Source: Nageia nagi
Lineage: Eukaryota > Pinophyta
Assembly (NCBI GenBank): GCA_050084985.1
Contig: JBITNC010000001.1
Coordinates: 69,068,001 to 69,132,000 of the forward strand
Length of the DNA: 64,000 bases
Direction of reading: 5' to 3'
The notes under the pieces are model-generated. The model was not told where the DNA came from. It was given only the letters and a program-made list of their open reading frames with translations, and did not search any database. This document shows, piece by piece, positions 23,118 to 33,845 of this stretch (within the stretch, counting starts at the first letter, position 1; each line of letters opens with the position of its first letter). Both the position numbers and the translations under genes were made by a program.

Positions 23118-24060
23118 TATACAAGGTAACAAGGTTATTTTTAAGAGAGGTATGCTTGAACCCAGATCTCATTTACAATATTTTATCATTTTAGTTCTTA
23201 AAAGATATATATTTACAATATTACTAGACTATTTCTAGTTATTGTTATTATTGTCAATGAATGTAAACATATATAGCTTGTATTTATTTGCATAAGTATT
23301 CTAACCATATTATCCCCTATATCTTTACTGTAACACAGTAAGCTCTTTCAACAATAGTTGAAATCTTAAAAGTTGCAATGAAATATGGCCACATAACCCA
23401 TAATGGATAGAACTTATGCTTATTTATACATATTTCTTTGTTATTTGTATTTATTATTAAAAATAACTTCAATGGAAATTCTATTGTGAATATTTTATTT
23501 TTGTTAGATTAAAAAAAGTTTTTCAGCTAATTTCATGCTAGAATATGTTCTCACGTAAAGTTTTTCATGAAAATAGAACTATTATTTTTAACTATGCATA
23601 TTAATGTTTATCCAAAAATAACATGATAGTGACTTTTCATAAGTTGACAAATGCTTATCTTTATATTTCCTTTATTTGATTAGTTTAAATTTTTGAAATG
23701 TTTACCTAAAAGAGTAACTTTATAAGACATTACATTTTAAACTATTTTTGTTTGACACATTTTTAAAATAAATATTTTTTTTCAAATTTGGTAAAAACCA
23801 ATGATTTCTTTAGAAAGTGCTACTTAAATGGTTTTAATACAAGGAAGATAAGAACATGAATATTTATTAAGGATTTTTTGTATATGCTTCCTAACCTTTT
23901 ATGCAATTTAGAGCATTTTTTTAACAACCAATAAGGCATGTATGCTTAGTTGGCCTTAGCTAAAGTTACTTACGCTTTACTAAACTTATTCATACCTTGC
24001 TAATAGGTTATTCATGGATTTATAGTGGAATATTTATTACTCTTGGTTGATTCAATCCTT
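23118..24060. other. Leader of element C
   Basis: AT-rich non-coding sequence downstream of the PBS; no frame longer than a few dozen codons with recognisable content. Confidence 0.4.
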
Positions 24061-24563
24061 ACTCGATGATAAAGACCCTTACATAATGAAAAGGAGGCTT
24101 AGCAAATCTTCAAATTCCTTACCTAATGGTGCTTACTCGATGATTTATTTTCTTATTAAATGGGCTATTTTATTACCTAATGGTTTAATAGCCTACCCAA
24201 TAAGGTTTAGTTGATGGTAAAAATATTTACCTAATGGTCAAAATCCTTACCTAATGGTCAAAGGCATTACTCGATGAGGTTTACCCAATGGTTAAAAGGC
24301 TTACCTAATGGTTAAAGGGCTTACCAATGATGTTTAACCAATGGTCAAAATGCTTATGCAATGATCAAAAGGCTTATCCAATGATCAAAGTACTTACTTG
24401 ATGGTGAAGAGGCTTATCTAATGGGTTACTTTTTTATTTTATGAGGCTTAGCTAATGGTTAAAATGCTTTCCTGATGATTAATGGCCTTACCCAATGAGT
24501 CTCTTTCTTACCTAATAAAGCTTATTTGATGGTTTTCAAGGTTCTAATGGCTTATTTTCTTAA
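24061..24563. repeat. Minisatellite of about 20-bp TTACCYRATGGTCAAAAGGC units
   Basis: More than fifteen degenerate units, best preserved at 24,220-24,400 (TTACCTAATGGTCAAAATCC and TTACCCAATGGTTAAAAGGC are typical). Variants CTCGATGG, CCTAATGG, CCCAATGG and CCTGATGG suggest an ancestral CCCGATGG that lost its CpG. The same units occur at 26,370-26,480 and 40,832-40,940, right after both LTRs of element D. Confidence 0.8.
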
Positions 24564-26369
24564 TGTTATTCTTATAGAATCACACTCTAAAAGAGGTAAA
24601 ATTCTTCATGTTCTTTATTCATTCATTCCATAATAAAACACCCTTCTTTAATTCCCACTCCTTATTCCCTTTTCTTTCATTTGTAAATATTTCCATGTAT
24701 TTAGTCTTTACTTAAGAGTTTTGCATATTATCAAGTCATTTTTGTATTTTCATATCTTAGTCAAATAAAGTTATTAAAAATTGCAATTTTATTATAATAT
24801 GGGTGTTGTTTATATATATTATAATGAGTCATGTCTAGGATATATGTATAGGCCATAAGCTAAAGAGTGTCAATGTTGTAAAATCAGCTAAGTCTTTTTC
24901 AATCCTTATTTTTGAGTGTTATTTTATATAGTCTATTTGTATGTCTAAAGTTAATTATAGGTGTTATCCCAAGTCTTGTTACTTAGGTTTTAGTATTGTG
25001 TAGTTTGTGAGTTATTTCCAACCATCATTGTACATAGCTATTATTTTTTTCAAGTCAAATAGTTTGTGTTGTCACAAGAGTTAGTTGAAATAGAGCCTAT
25101 GAAAATCCAAGGGTGATATCATATTATTCTATAAATATCAGTGGGTGCTATACAAGCTTTAGAAGTGGGTATTTTTAATAGTTCCTCAAGATGGGAAATG
25201 TTTATAGCTCTTCATGTAGTAGACCCTACCAATTTTAAGTGATGATTTCACACTTTTCAACATAAATTGATAGGTGATAAGATCCTTAGATATTCAACAA
25301 CCCTTGCTAAGGCATAACAAGACCCACTAAGGAGAAATAGATAATATAAGAAGAGATGAACACCCAAGTCCATTTAATCAAGAGTGTATGACCCCAGGAA
25401 CTCTACCAACATATCAATTGAAACTCATTTCCATGTGGTAGCAATAGTTCAATCTCAAGTTCGAATGGTTACATCTTTCTTCACCCTTATAGTAGTTGGC
25501 ACCAAAATTGTACCATAAGCATTTAATGGTTATAAAAAGTTGGTGGCTTATTGATTGATTAATTAGTTTAACTATACATACAAATATGGTGAATCATACC
25601 TCATTAATTTGGCAATAGTTCAAATGTTTTATGGTCAATAGACATAGGATGACTAATTGTGGTTGGACTGGTACATGATTAAAGGATTGTAAATTCCAAG
25701 AGTCGAAATTGCATCAAAACCATAATCCATAATTAGTCATAATTGTACATTTTCTTGTAAATAATTATAAATATTTAGTTTCATTTAGTTCTTGGTCAAT
25801 ATGTTAATTGCAGTCATTAATGGTGGATAACCACATGTTTTGTAAATGTAACATTATAAATAGTGATCTGTTAGAGGTCCAAAAGGTCAAACATTTTAGC
25901 AAAGTTGCCTAATATGAAAAGTGCTTTCATATGTGATAATACAATACTATGATATTTTTTCCTCTACAATTTGTGGCTGTTATTTTGTTTGTAATCATTA
26001 TGTATGAAGCATTATCCTAAGTTGTGGCTTTGTATTATGATTGCAAGACCCCAAGAGTGAGGTAGTTATTCTATTCTTAATCTTGACAATGGATTAATTT
26101 TTGTGCAATGAATCCCAAGATGATTAGTTTTAGTTTGCTTTCTATTTTTATAATTTCATCTCTTTCCTATTACTCTTTACCTCTTTTATCTCTTTCTAGT
26201 TACTTTTGACCTCTTTCATAGATAGGAACCAGCCTATAACCTAGAGATTGAGTAGAAAACCCCCATGAGTGAATTGTACCACCACTTTTTGCCCTTTCAA
26301 GAATCCTACTATTTAATTAAATGGAGAATTATACTATACCAAACCTTTAGGTTACATTATATCATAACA
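24564..26369 (+). mobile_element. 5' LTR of element D
   Basis: It matches 39,049-40,831 with roughly one difference in eight bases in the parts I compared, so D is old. It starts within TGTTATTCTTATAGAATC and ends CATAACA. The second half is related to LTR B. The TGTAGACACC-like start seen upstream of the 3' copies (about 37,052 and 39,021) is missing here. Confidence 0.65.
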
Positions 26370-27157
26370 CTTACCCGATGGATGGTTTTCTTACCTGATG
26401 GCTTATTTTCTTACTCGATAGTTGTTCTCTAACTCGATGACTTAAATCCTTACTCGATAGTTGGTAACCTTGTCTGATGGACCATATTAATTTATTTTTT
26501 GTTAAAAAATCTATTTTTTAATTTGAAATCCAACAAAAAATAACATACTAAATCAAAGCTAAAATTTAAAAGATATTTTGGTTTTATGAATACACTATTT
26601 TGGAGCCTCGTTTTGGTCAAAATTGATAGTAAATAATTCATAGAAAATTCAACATAGCTCTAAAAAATCTAAAATTCGGTCTATAGTTTTTTTAAACATA
26701 TTTATTCATAATAAAATTTACATATTTTTTTATTTTGTTTTCTCATTTTCCAAAAAAATGGCCAAACATTAAATTTTCTAGATCCTCCATTTTGGGCTAA
26801 AAATGGCCAAAATATCAATTTTTTTTATCACTCTTTTGTAGTTTAGCTCATTTTGATCATATTTTTAAGTTGATTTTTTTATTTAAAATACTTATACACT
26901 TTTTTAGAAAAGTGGATTTCTCATTTTTGGCCAACCCATACTAAAAATTAGTGATATTTTCAACATTTCCAAATTTTATTAAAATTTCTATAGATTGAAA
27001 TAGATGGAAATGGGTATCCAAAACTATTATTGTTTAAAACAAATCCTCATAAATAAGAATTTTTAAGCTTTTGAGTTTATTTTTTAAAATTATATAATTA
27101 TTGTTAAAACCAAAACCATATATTTTTTTAAAAAGAGGCATATTATGTATTCTTTTG
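26370..27157. repeat. Copy of the 3'-flank sequence of D next to its 5' LTR
   Basis: Five CTTACYCGATGG-type minisatellite units followed by about 670 bp of AT-rich sequence match 40,832-41,610 collinearly, for example 'actattttggagcctc', 'ggctaaaaatggccaaaat' and 'agattgaaatagatggaaat'. The match ends at 'attctttt', where gag of D begins on this side and the leader of C continues on the other. No primer-binding site is found. Confidence 0.75.
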
Positions 27158-28445
27158 AAGACAAAGTAGCTAAATGGTTTAGAACTCTCACTCCTTAGCC
27201 AATAAATACATGGGGAGAGCTATGTCAAGCTTTAATCAAGAGATTTCTTTAAGATGGTGATGGTAGTACCTTTATGAGTCATATAACATGTATAAAATAC
27301 ATCCTCATGAGTCTATGGATGATTTCAATATAAGATTTGAGAAAAATTAAAAGTCCATTCTAGTAAGGATCATACTAACAAATGCTCAAGCCTTGGTATA
27401 CTATAGAAAATCATTTCACCCAAATCTAAATGTATTAGTCATTATATCAGGAGATACTTTTCCAAATGTCTATTAAATAATCAAAATTGTTGAACATACC
27501 TTGGTGTCTTCTAGAAAGATGCAACCAAAATCCATTATGCTTTTATTTCCTAATTTATCTCTAAAGCAAGCTCCATTATAGATTCCTCATCTAGGAGTGC
27601 TAGCTTTACCACCTCTTGCTCCTAAGCCTTTAGCTTAGAACTAAGTACCAACATTCCCAACTCTTGCATCTACAAGTACAAGTACAGCTTCTAAATCACT
27701 AGAGGAAGAAAGGATAAGGCAACTAGAGATAGCCATTAGGAACCTCACAAATAAGCTTACTCTGTAAGAGAGGTATAATCAAGGATTCAATTACAAAATA
27801 TATGATAATAAATATTAGCCAAGATTCCAACCTAGAAATAAGCAACCAAAATAACCTCCTACTCTCAAAGCTATAGAAAATGTATTTATGGCTAGTTCTG
27901 TAGATAGTGATGTTATGGGTATTATGCAATGGTGTCCTTATTCTAATCTACATTTTCTAGAATCCTATATGGTATATCAACACTAATATTTTAGCTTACA
28001 TTCTAATCAAATGGTATAAGTTACATTATATCTTGCTATAGATATTACCATAGTCAATTTTTTAGGTTTTGGTTATGCTAGAGAACAAGCCAATTGTGTT
28101 TAAACTAGAGCTTCTACTTCAACAGCCCCACAGTAGGCCCAAGTCACTCAATAAAATTAGCAACCCATTATTATTCAACCTAATACAAAGAGAGCTAAGG
28201 ATCCCATGTATCAATTGTAGAATTAAGTAAATCAACTTTCAAATCATCTAGGTCAAGTTTCATAAGGCCTGGGCAATGTTGCTCCTATTGCAAGAAACCT
28301 CGCTCAAACCAAAAATGATGTCCCAAAAAAAGAGAGATATGCTCCATTGAGATATCCTTTCATAACTAAGCATCATATGGATAAGGATTCTTAGCACTTT
28401 AGATCTTATTAGGCCACTGAAACAAGTAAGTCAACCTCTTATGTT
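27158..28445 (+). pseudogene. 5'-truncated gag pseudogene of element D
   Basis: The sequence enters in the middle of the Gag domain: VAKWFRTLTP, a stop for a residue, INTWGELCQALIKRFL, then after a frame change HPHESMDDFNIRFEK and VRIILTNAQALVYYRKSFHP. A proline/serine/threonine-rich linker follows (27,560-27,720), then a short EEERIRQLEIAIRNLTNKL coiled-coil-like segment and fragments to 28,440. WF...-I-TW--L---F is the retrotransposon Gag signature. The first part of Gag is absent because the sequence joins directly to non-gag DNA at about 27,157. Confidence 0.65.
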
Positions 28446-28457
28446 CTATACAATATT

Positions 28458-29140
28458 ATGAAAGAATTAAAAAGAACACCTGTAAAAATGATAATGTTTA
28501 ATGCATTGAGCATTTCAAGTCAAATTGACCTTTTACAAGAGGCTTTTAAGCTACAAAATAGTAAAAAAAGAGCTAATGAAGGAAATGTACTATCTACAAA
28601 TGCTTATAATGTCCCTCTATCTCCTAAAGGTATAAGAAGACCTCCACCATTTTATTTATCCCTTAGATTGGAAGATTGGATAGTTAACAATTATATGATA
28701 GATATTGAAGTTGTTATTACCATTATTCCCAGATCTATTACAAATGAAATAAAATTGTATATAATTGGATGCATAGATGGATTCATAACACTAGATTCTT
28801 CTCTTATAGATGTGATTAGTAGTGCTAAAGGAGTTCCATAACCTTAAATGTATTCCCTGACATTTGTCTCACTTAGGATATTATTGTAGTTGATATTTCA
28901 ACTCTATTTGGGATCTACTTGTCTAGAAAATTCATTGCTAAGTTAGGAGGGTATTTAGCCCTATATTATACACAACTCCTACTTCTTTTCTAGAATAAGC
29001 ATGTCAAAATCCCAAATTAGGGTACCAAGAATGTCCATATTAAGAAGATCTCTAATAAAAATGTATGAATGACCCTAAGAAAATAGATACATTTGAAAGG
29101 GATCTACTCATGGAATCACTACTAACTAGAAAAATCCTTT
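28458..29140 (+). pseudogene. Gag C-terminus and protease-like region of element D
   Basis: An open frame (28,458-28,841) with KRTPVKMIMFNALSISSQ and PPPFYLSLRLEDWIVNNYMI resembles the pre-protease and protease region of Tat-type elements. After a stop, DISTLFGIYLSRKFIAKLGG at about 28,890 matches the block DLP...LLSRKW--KLGG that ends this region in relatives. The usual D-S/T-G of the protease active site is not recognisable. Confidence 0.55.
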
Positions 29141-29229
29141 TAGCAAATGACATCAATTTTTAGACCATTGATACTAACATGGGAAACTACTTCTTATATG
29201 AGAATGTGCAACCAATTAGTCTCTACTAA

Positions 29230-29640
29230 AAAAGAACATGAGGTATGGACCATATTTTTTGATGGGGCAAGATGCAAACACTATTACAATATTGGTGTTG
29301 TCTTCAAATCACTTGAGCAACACATGAGAAGGTTCTCATTTAGATTCACATGGATTTACATGAATAATGTTTCTAAATATGAATCCCTCTATTTGGGGTT
29401 ATCTAAAGCTATCAGCATGGGCATTAGATACCTAATCATCCATGGTGATTTTTAGCTTATCATACATTAAGTTAAAAATAAGATTAGTATAAGGCATTGT
29501 TATTTGAATCCTTACAGGAATAGGGTATGGGACTTGATGAAATCATTTTTGGCAATCAATTTTATCTCTATTCCTAGGAAGTATAATCACATTATTGATC
29601 CACTTATGATAAAATGAGCATGTTTCAATCCTACTCATTA
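29230..29640 (+). pseudogene. Archaeal-type RNase H (aRH) upstream of RT in element D
   Basis: The frame reads HEVWTIFFDGARCKHYYNIG, VVFKSLEQHMRRFSFRF, VSKYESLYLGLSKAISMGIR and YLIIHGDF, then a stop for glutamine, LIIH, NPYRNRVWDLMKSF and FISIPRKYNHI. The three acidic positions are visible: D in FFDG, E in KYES and D in HGDF. This is the plant aRH fold, not the gRH that follows RT. Its place between protease and RT differs from element A, where it follows gRH. Both orders are known among Tat-type elements as far as I recall; the placement here is read directly from the sequence. Confidence 0.8.
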
Positions 29641-29975
29641 GAAGAGATGTAGCTATGGAATCAAAGTTTGGTGTAGGCCATTTGTACTTGATACTACAAA
29701 TTTTTGCTAGGTATTTGACTTTGATAAGCATATTATGAATTTTCTTATAGATGAAGTAGTACTCACACCTTTGGTGTTACAAAATAACCTAATTATTTTC
29801 AAGAATTAGATATTATACAAGAGAAATAATGTTGTGCCCAAAGGTTTTCTTTCCTTTGAATGGTTGTTTGATTCTGAAGATGTTTAAAGAGCTAAAACTT
29901 TGGCTATTCAAAAGGAAAACAATGTGGAGCTAGAAGTTGAACCCAAAAAATATATAAAAGTTGAATTAGAGTACA
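29641..29975 (+). other. aRH-RT linker of element D
   Basis: Degenerate coding remnant. FDKHIMNFLID and the SFEWLFDSED-like words near 29,860-29,890 fit the spacer before RT. No separate domain is seen. Confidence 0.35.
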
Positions 29976-31510
29976 CTAAAGAAGAAAAGAAAATGATGTT
30001 TTAGATTTACCATGAGTTCTCCAAGGTAGTTTTTTGGACTTATGATGATCTAAATATATATGATAAGAATATGATCCAACACACCACTAAGCTTGAGCTA
30101 GAGGTAAAACCATATAGATAGAAGCAAAGGTTAGTAAACCCAAGAATAGAAGAAGCCATGGAATAGGAGTTTCTTAAACTCTTAGATGCTAAAATTATAT
30201 ATCCTATCAAGAATTCTTCTTGGGTAGCTAATTTAGTCCTAGTAAGAAATAAGAATGGAGAAATTAGATTGTGTATATTTCAAAAATTTGAACTAAGTAT
30301 CCTTAAAAGATAACTATCCTCTTTCTCCCATAAAATAAATCTTACAAATAGTACCCAAAGCATGTTACTTTTAAATTATTGATGGCTCTTTAGGATTTAA
30401 TCAAATCTAAGTAAAGAATGAGGATCAGTACAAAAATGCATATTACCACCAAGTGGGGAACATTTTCATTTCAAAGAATGCATTTTGGTATCTCCAATGA
30501 TGAGGCTACTTTTCAGCAAGCCATGGACCATGCCTTTGGTGAGTTGATAAACAAGACAATCCTTGTCTACTTAGATGATATCATTATATTTTCCAAAATA
30601 AGAAAGGATCAATTAGACCACCTTAGAAATTTTTTTGATAAATATATGCAATTCAAGATTTCTATCAATCTCAAAAACACTATTTTTATGGTTAACTAAG
30701 GAAAACTACTTGGCCACATTGTTTTAAAACAAGGGTTGGCAATTGATCCATATAGAGTCAAAGCTATTGAGGTATTACCTTTATCCTCAAATAAGAAGGC
30801 CCTACAATCCTTTCTTGGTCAAATCAATTTTCTTAGAAAGTTTATTAGTGATTTTTCTCATATTATTTCTCTAATCACAATAATGCTAAAGAAAGATGCA
30901 TAGTTCTCTTTGTATGATAAAGCAAAGTAAGTTTTTCATAATATTAAAAAGCTATAATAGAAGCTCCAATTTTGAAAAATCCATATGTTTTAAAATATTT
31001 TATTACATATGCATATGGAATAGAGAAAAGCATTGTAGCTATTTTAGCACAAAAAGATGATCAAAAAGAAGAACATCCCATTGACTTTCATAGTAAAACA
31101 CTACACCAACATCAAATAAGGTTCTCTTTTATTGAAAATAAAGTGTTTTCCATAATGATAGGGCTAAAAATGTTTAAGCATTATGTGTCTCAAAATAAAA
31201 TCCTTATATATACCATTCACCCAAATGTCATAAATTATGTTATTCAAGGAGAATTGGATGAATGGAAAGCTCATTGGATAACAATAATAATGGATTATGA
31301 TGTTGAAATCAAACCAACTAAACTTATCAAGGGAAGAGTTCTCTATGAAAACATAGTAGAGTCTACACATATAATTGTTATTATTGAGGATGAAGAGCAT
31401 CTTAACCAAGAGAGTGATTGGATAAAGCAATTTATTTTTATTTTACAATTAGAAAATGCCCTAAATCTTTTGATAGATTTTAGAAAAGAAGATTCAGGTT
31501 ACATGCACTC
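29976..31510 (+). pseudogene. Reverse transcriptase and gRH of element D
   Basis: RT starts with YHEFSKVVFWTYDDL and KPYR, a TAG for glutamine (30,119), KQRLVNPRIEEAME, a second TAG (30,164), then EFLKLLDAKIIYPIKNSSWV. Later 30,430-30,699 reads TTKWGTFSFQRMHFGISNDE and ILVYLDDIIIFSK, with the YLDD-type catalytic pair intact. The palm between (30,280-30,420) is decayed and frameshifted. The gRH is open at 30,972-31,510: YGIEKSIVAILAQKD, HPIDFHSKTL and FIENKVFSIMIGLKMFKHYV. The RT is clearly Ty3/gypsy. Confidence 0.8.
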
Positions 31511-32690
31511 AAATTCATGATGATTGATGACCATCTATATAAGAAACTCTTTTATCTAACCTTGTTGATATGTGTGACTCAGGATGAAGCCCAAAGAATT
31601 TTACATGAATTTTATTATGGATTCTTTGTAGTACACTATTGTAGTCCTACTACATCAACAAAAATATTTCAAGTGGGATATTATTGGCCTACTATGTTTC
31701 AATATTCATTTAATATAGATCAAGAGTGTGATAAATATAGTATATATGTGCAAAAGAGGAGACAAGCTACAATGCCTCTCAAACCTAGGGTTGTTGAAGA
31801 ACCTTTCCAACAATAGGGTCTAGACTTCATTGGTGTTATTAACTCTAATTATTTAGTATGTGACAAGTTTATTCTAACTGCAACAAACTACTTCATATGA
31901 TGGTTGAAATACATGCCAAGTAAAAGTGCAGATCAAGAGGCAATAATAGAGATGATCAAAAGATTAATCACTCACTTTGGAATACAACATACTATTCTAT
32001 CACAAACTGGTCCTACATTTATTGGAGCTAATTTATCAGAGTTTGTTGTTGAATACAAGATCTATTGGCTATTCTCTTCAAAATAATACCCAAAAGGGAA
32101 TAGGTTGGCTAAGACAATAAACAAAAATTTAACTTGGATCATTAAAAGAACTATTAAAGGGAGTCCCAAGTAATGGCACACAAAGTTGGACTATGCATTA
32201 TTAGCTAATAGAATTAGTATCAAATCTTTTATTAGAACATCACCTTATACATTAGTTTATGGTAAGAGACATGTGTTACCCATTCATCTTGAGTTTCTTG
32301 CATTGAAAATTCTATAGGAATTAGAAGACTATGACTTTGACCCATTGTAAATTAGATTCAATCAATTGATCAAGCTTAAAGAAGATAGAAACAAAGCTTA
32401 TCAAGCTTTCTAGCATTGAAAAAAATTATCAAAAGATGGTTTAAGAAAAAGAAGTCTTCCTTGGTAAAGTTTCGAATTAGGGATATAGTCCTCAAAGGGG
32501 ATGAGAAAAGAGCAAAGTTTGCAAAACATCAAAAGTTTGATTCATTGTGGAGTGGGCCTTATATCATCATTCAAGCCTTATATAATAATGCATTTAGATT
32601 GTAAGATATTTCTAGATCCTAAGAGCTACCTATACTAGTAAACAAGATCCACCTTAAACATTATCAAGTAATAAAATGATTTCATAACAC
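31511..32690 (+). pseudogene. Integrase of element D
   Basis: The zinc-binding N-terminus is readable: RILHEFYYGFFVVHYCSPTT and CDKYSIYVQKRRQ (H...H...C...C pattern, 31,585-31,760). The catalytic core follows: GLDFIGVINSN with the first aspartate, KYMPSKSADQEAI, HFGIQHTILSQTGPTF where the second aspartate is replaced by Q in SQTG, and GNRLAKTINKNL at the glutamate block, where the glutamate is also changed. A C-terminal part at 32,416-32,604 (FRIRDIVLKGDEKRAKFAKH, LWSGPYIIIQAL) matches the GDLVL...GPY-V chromodomain-less tail. The catalytic changes and stops make this a dead copy. Confidence 0.75.
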
Positions 32691-33845
32691 CCTTTAGAGT
32701 TGTACAATGTAAATAATCTTGTGTAATTAGTTCATTTTATTAATTATGTTTCATGAAAAAATTTGTTTTCCATAGGTGTAGTTTCCAAGGAGGTACATAA
32801 TTGTTAATGGTAACATTTTTTAGGCATGATGGCTATTTATTTTGATGGCTATAAAACATCCTATCAAAAGATTGACATTCAAAGTGAGATTTTCTTAAAA
32901 AAGAGCCACCAATTCATGCCTTAAATTCCAATTTAAAACCAACATGCTTGAGTTTAATACCAAATGACCTATCAGGTATGACACATCACTCCATACAAAA
33001 TTCAACATTCTTAATGCATTAATGATCATTAATAGGTGGAAGTAAAAAATCCTAAATAAATAAAACATAACACTAAATATATCATTCCTCACTTAGATAA
33101 TTTGAAAGCCCAAGTTTTTGAGCACTTGCAAATCCTTACTATCTTCAAAGCTTTCAACATTAGGATGAGAGAGAGTTTAGGTAGTTCTATTTGTGACATA
33201 GTTGAGCAACAAGCTTAATGTTTATCCATGCTACAAATAAATTACTAAGCATAATGGAAAAACTAGAGTAGACTATAGTTATTTCAAGGAGAGAGGTCAA
33301 GCAGCTCTCAAAGATACATGAAGAATACTTGGAGAATGCCCTTAGGGTAAATTGAAATGAAAGAGGAGTGCTTACCTACATGTATACTTGGTGTATAGAT
33401 GTAAAAAGGTCATTTTTGCAACATGAGAGACCCAAAGTTGTAGGTAAGGATAAAAATGAAATCCCTAGGCAATAATGTCATGCTTGACCTCAAGTTGGCA
33501 TATTTTGTGCCATTTAAATCTTCCACTTACTTAGAGCTGCTTACCACCATTACTTTAAGGCATAGCCCATAAGGCTAAATCATCAAGGCATACAAGGAGT
33601 AAAACAAGGTTAAAAAAGAGTCAAATTATTTGTTGGACACTTATTTAGACTACTCCCCTATCTCCATTATGAATGCACTTATGGTTCTAGATAACTAAAG
33701 CTTCCATGTTAAGAAGTAAATTGATCTAAGAAAGGAAAAGTGAGATTTTTATCAATATGAGGATGACATGATCAATTAGCTTAATTAAATATATGGAGGA
33801 AATAATACCAAGCTCCTCTAGAGCTATGATATTGATTCATTTGAG
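32691..33845. other. Spacer between INT and extra frame of element D
   Basis: Mostly AT-rich non-coding. Short plus-strand stretches from about 33,300 may be the decayed start of the extra reading frame that is clear from 33,900, but I cannot follow one frame through. Confidence 0.35.

Noticed and set aside
24061-24563. CRISPR-like array of short repeats
   Set aside because: Units are contiguous and degenerate with no spacers, and the window is plant nuclear DNA; it is a minisatellite.
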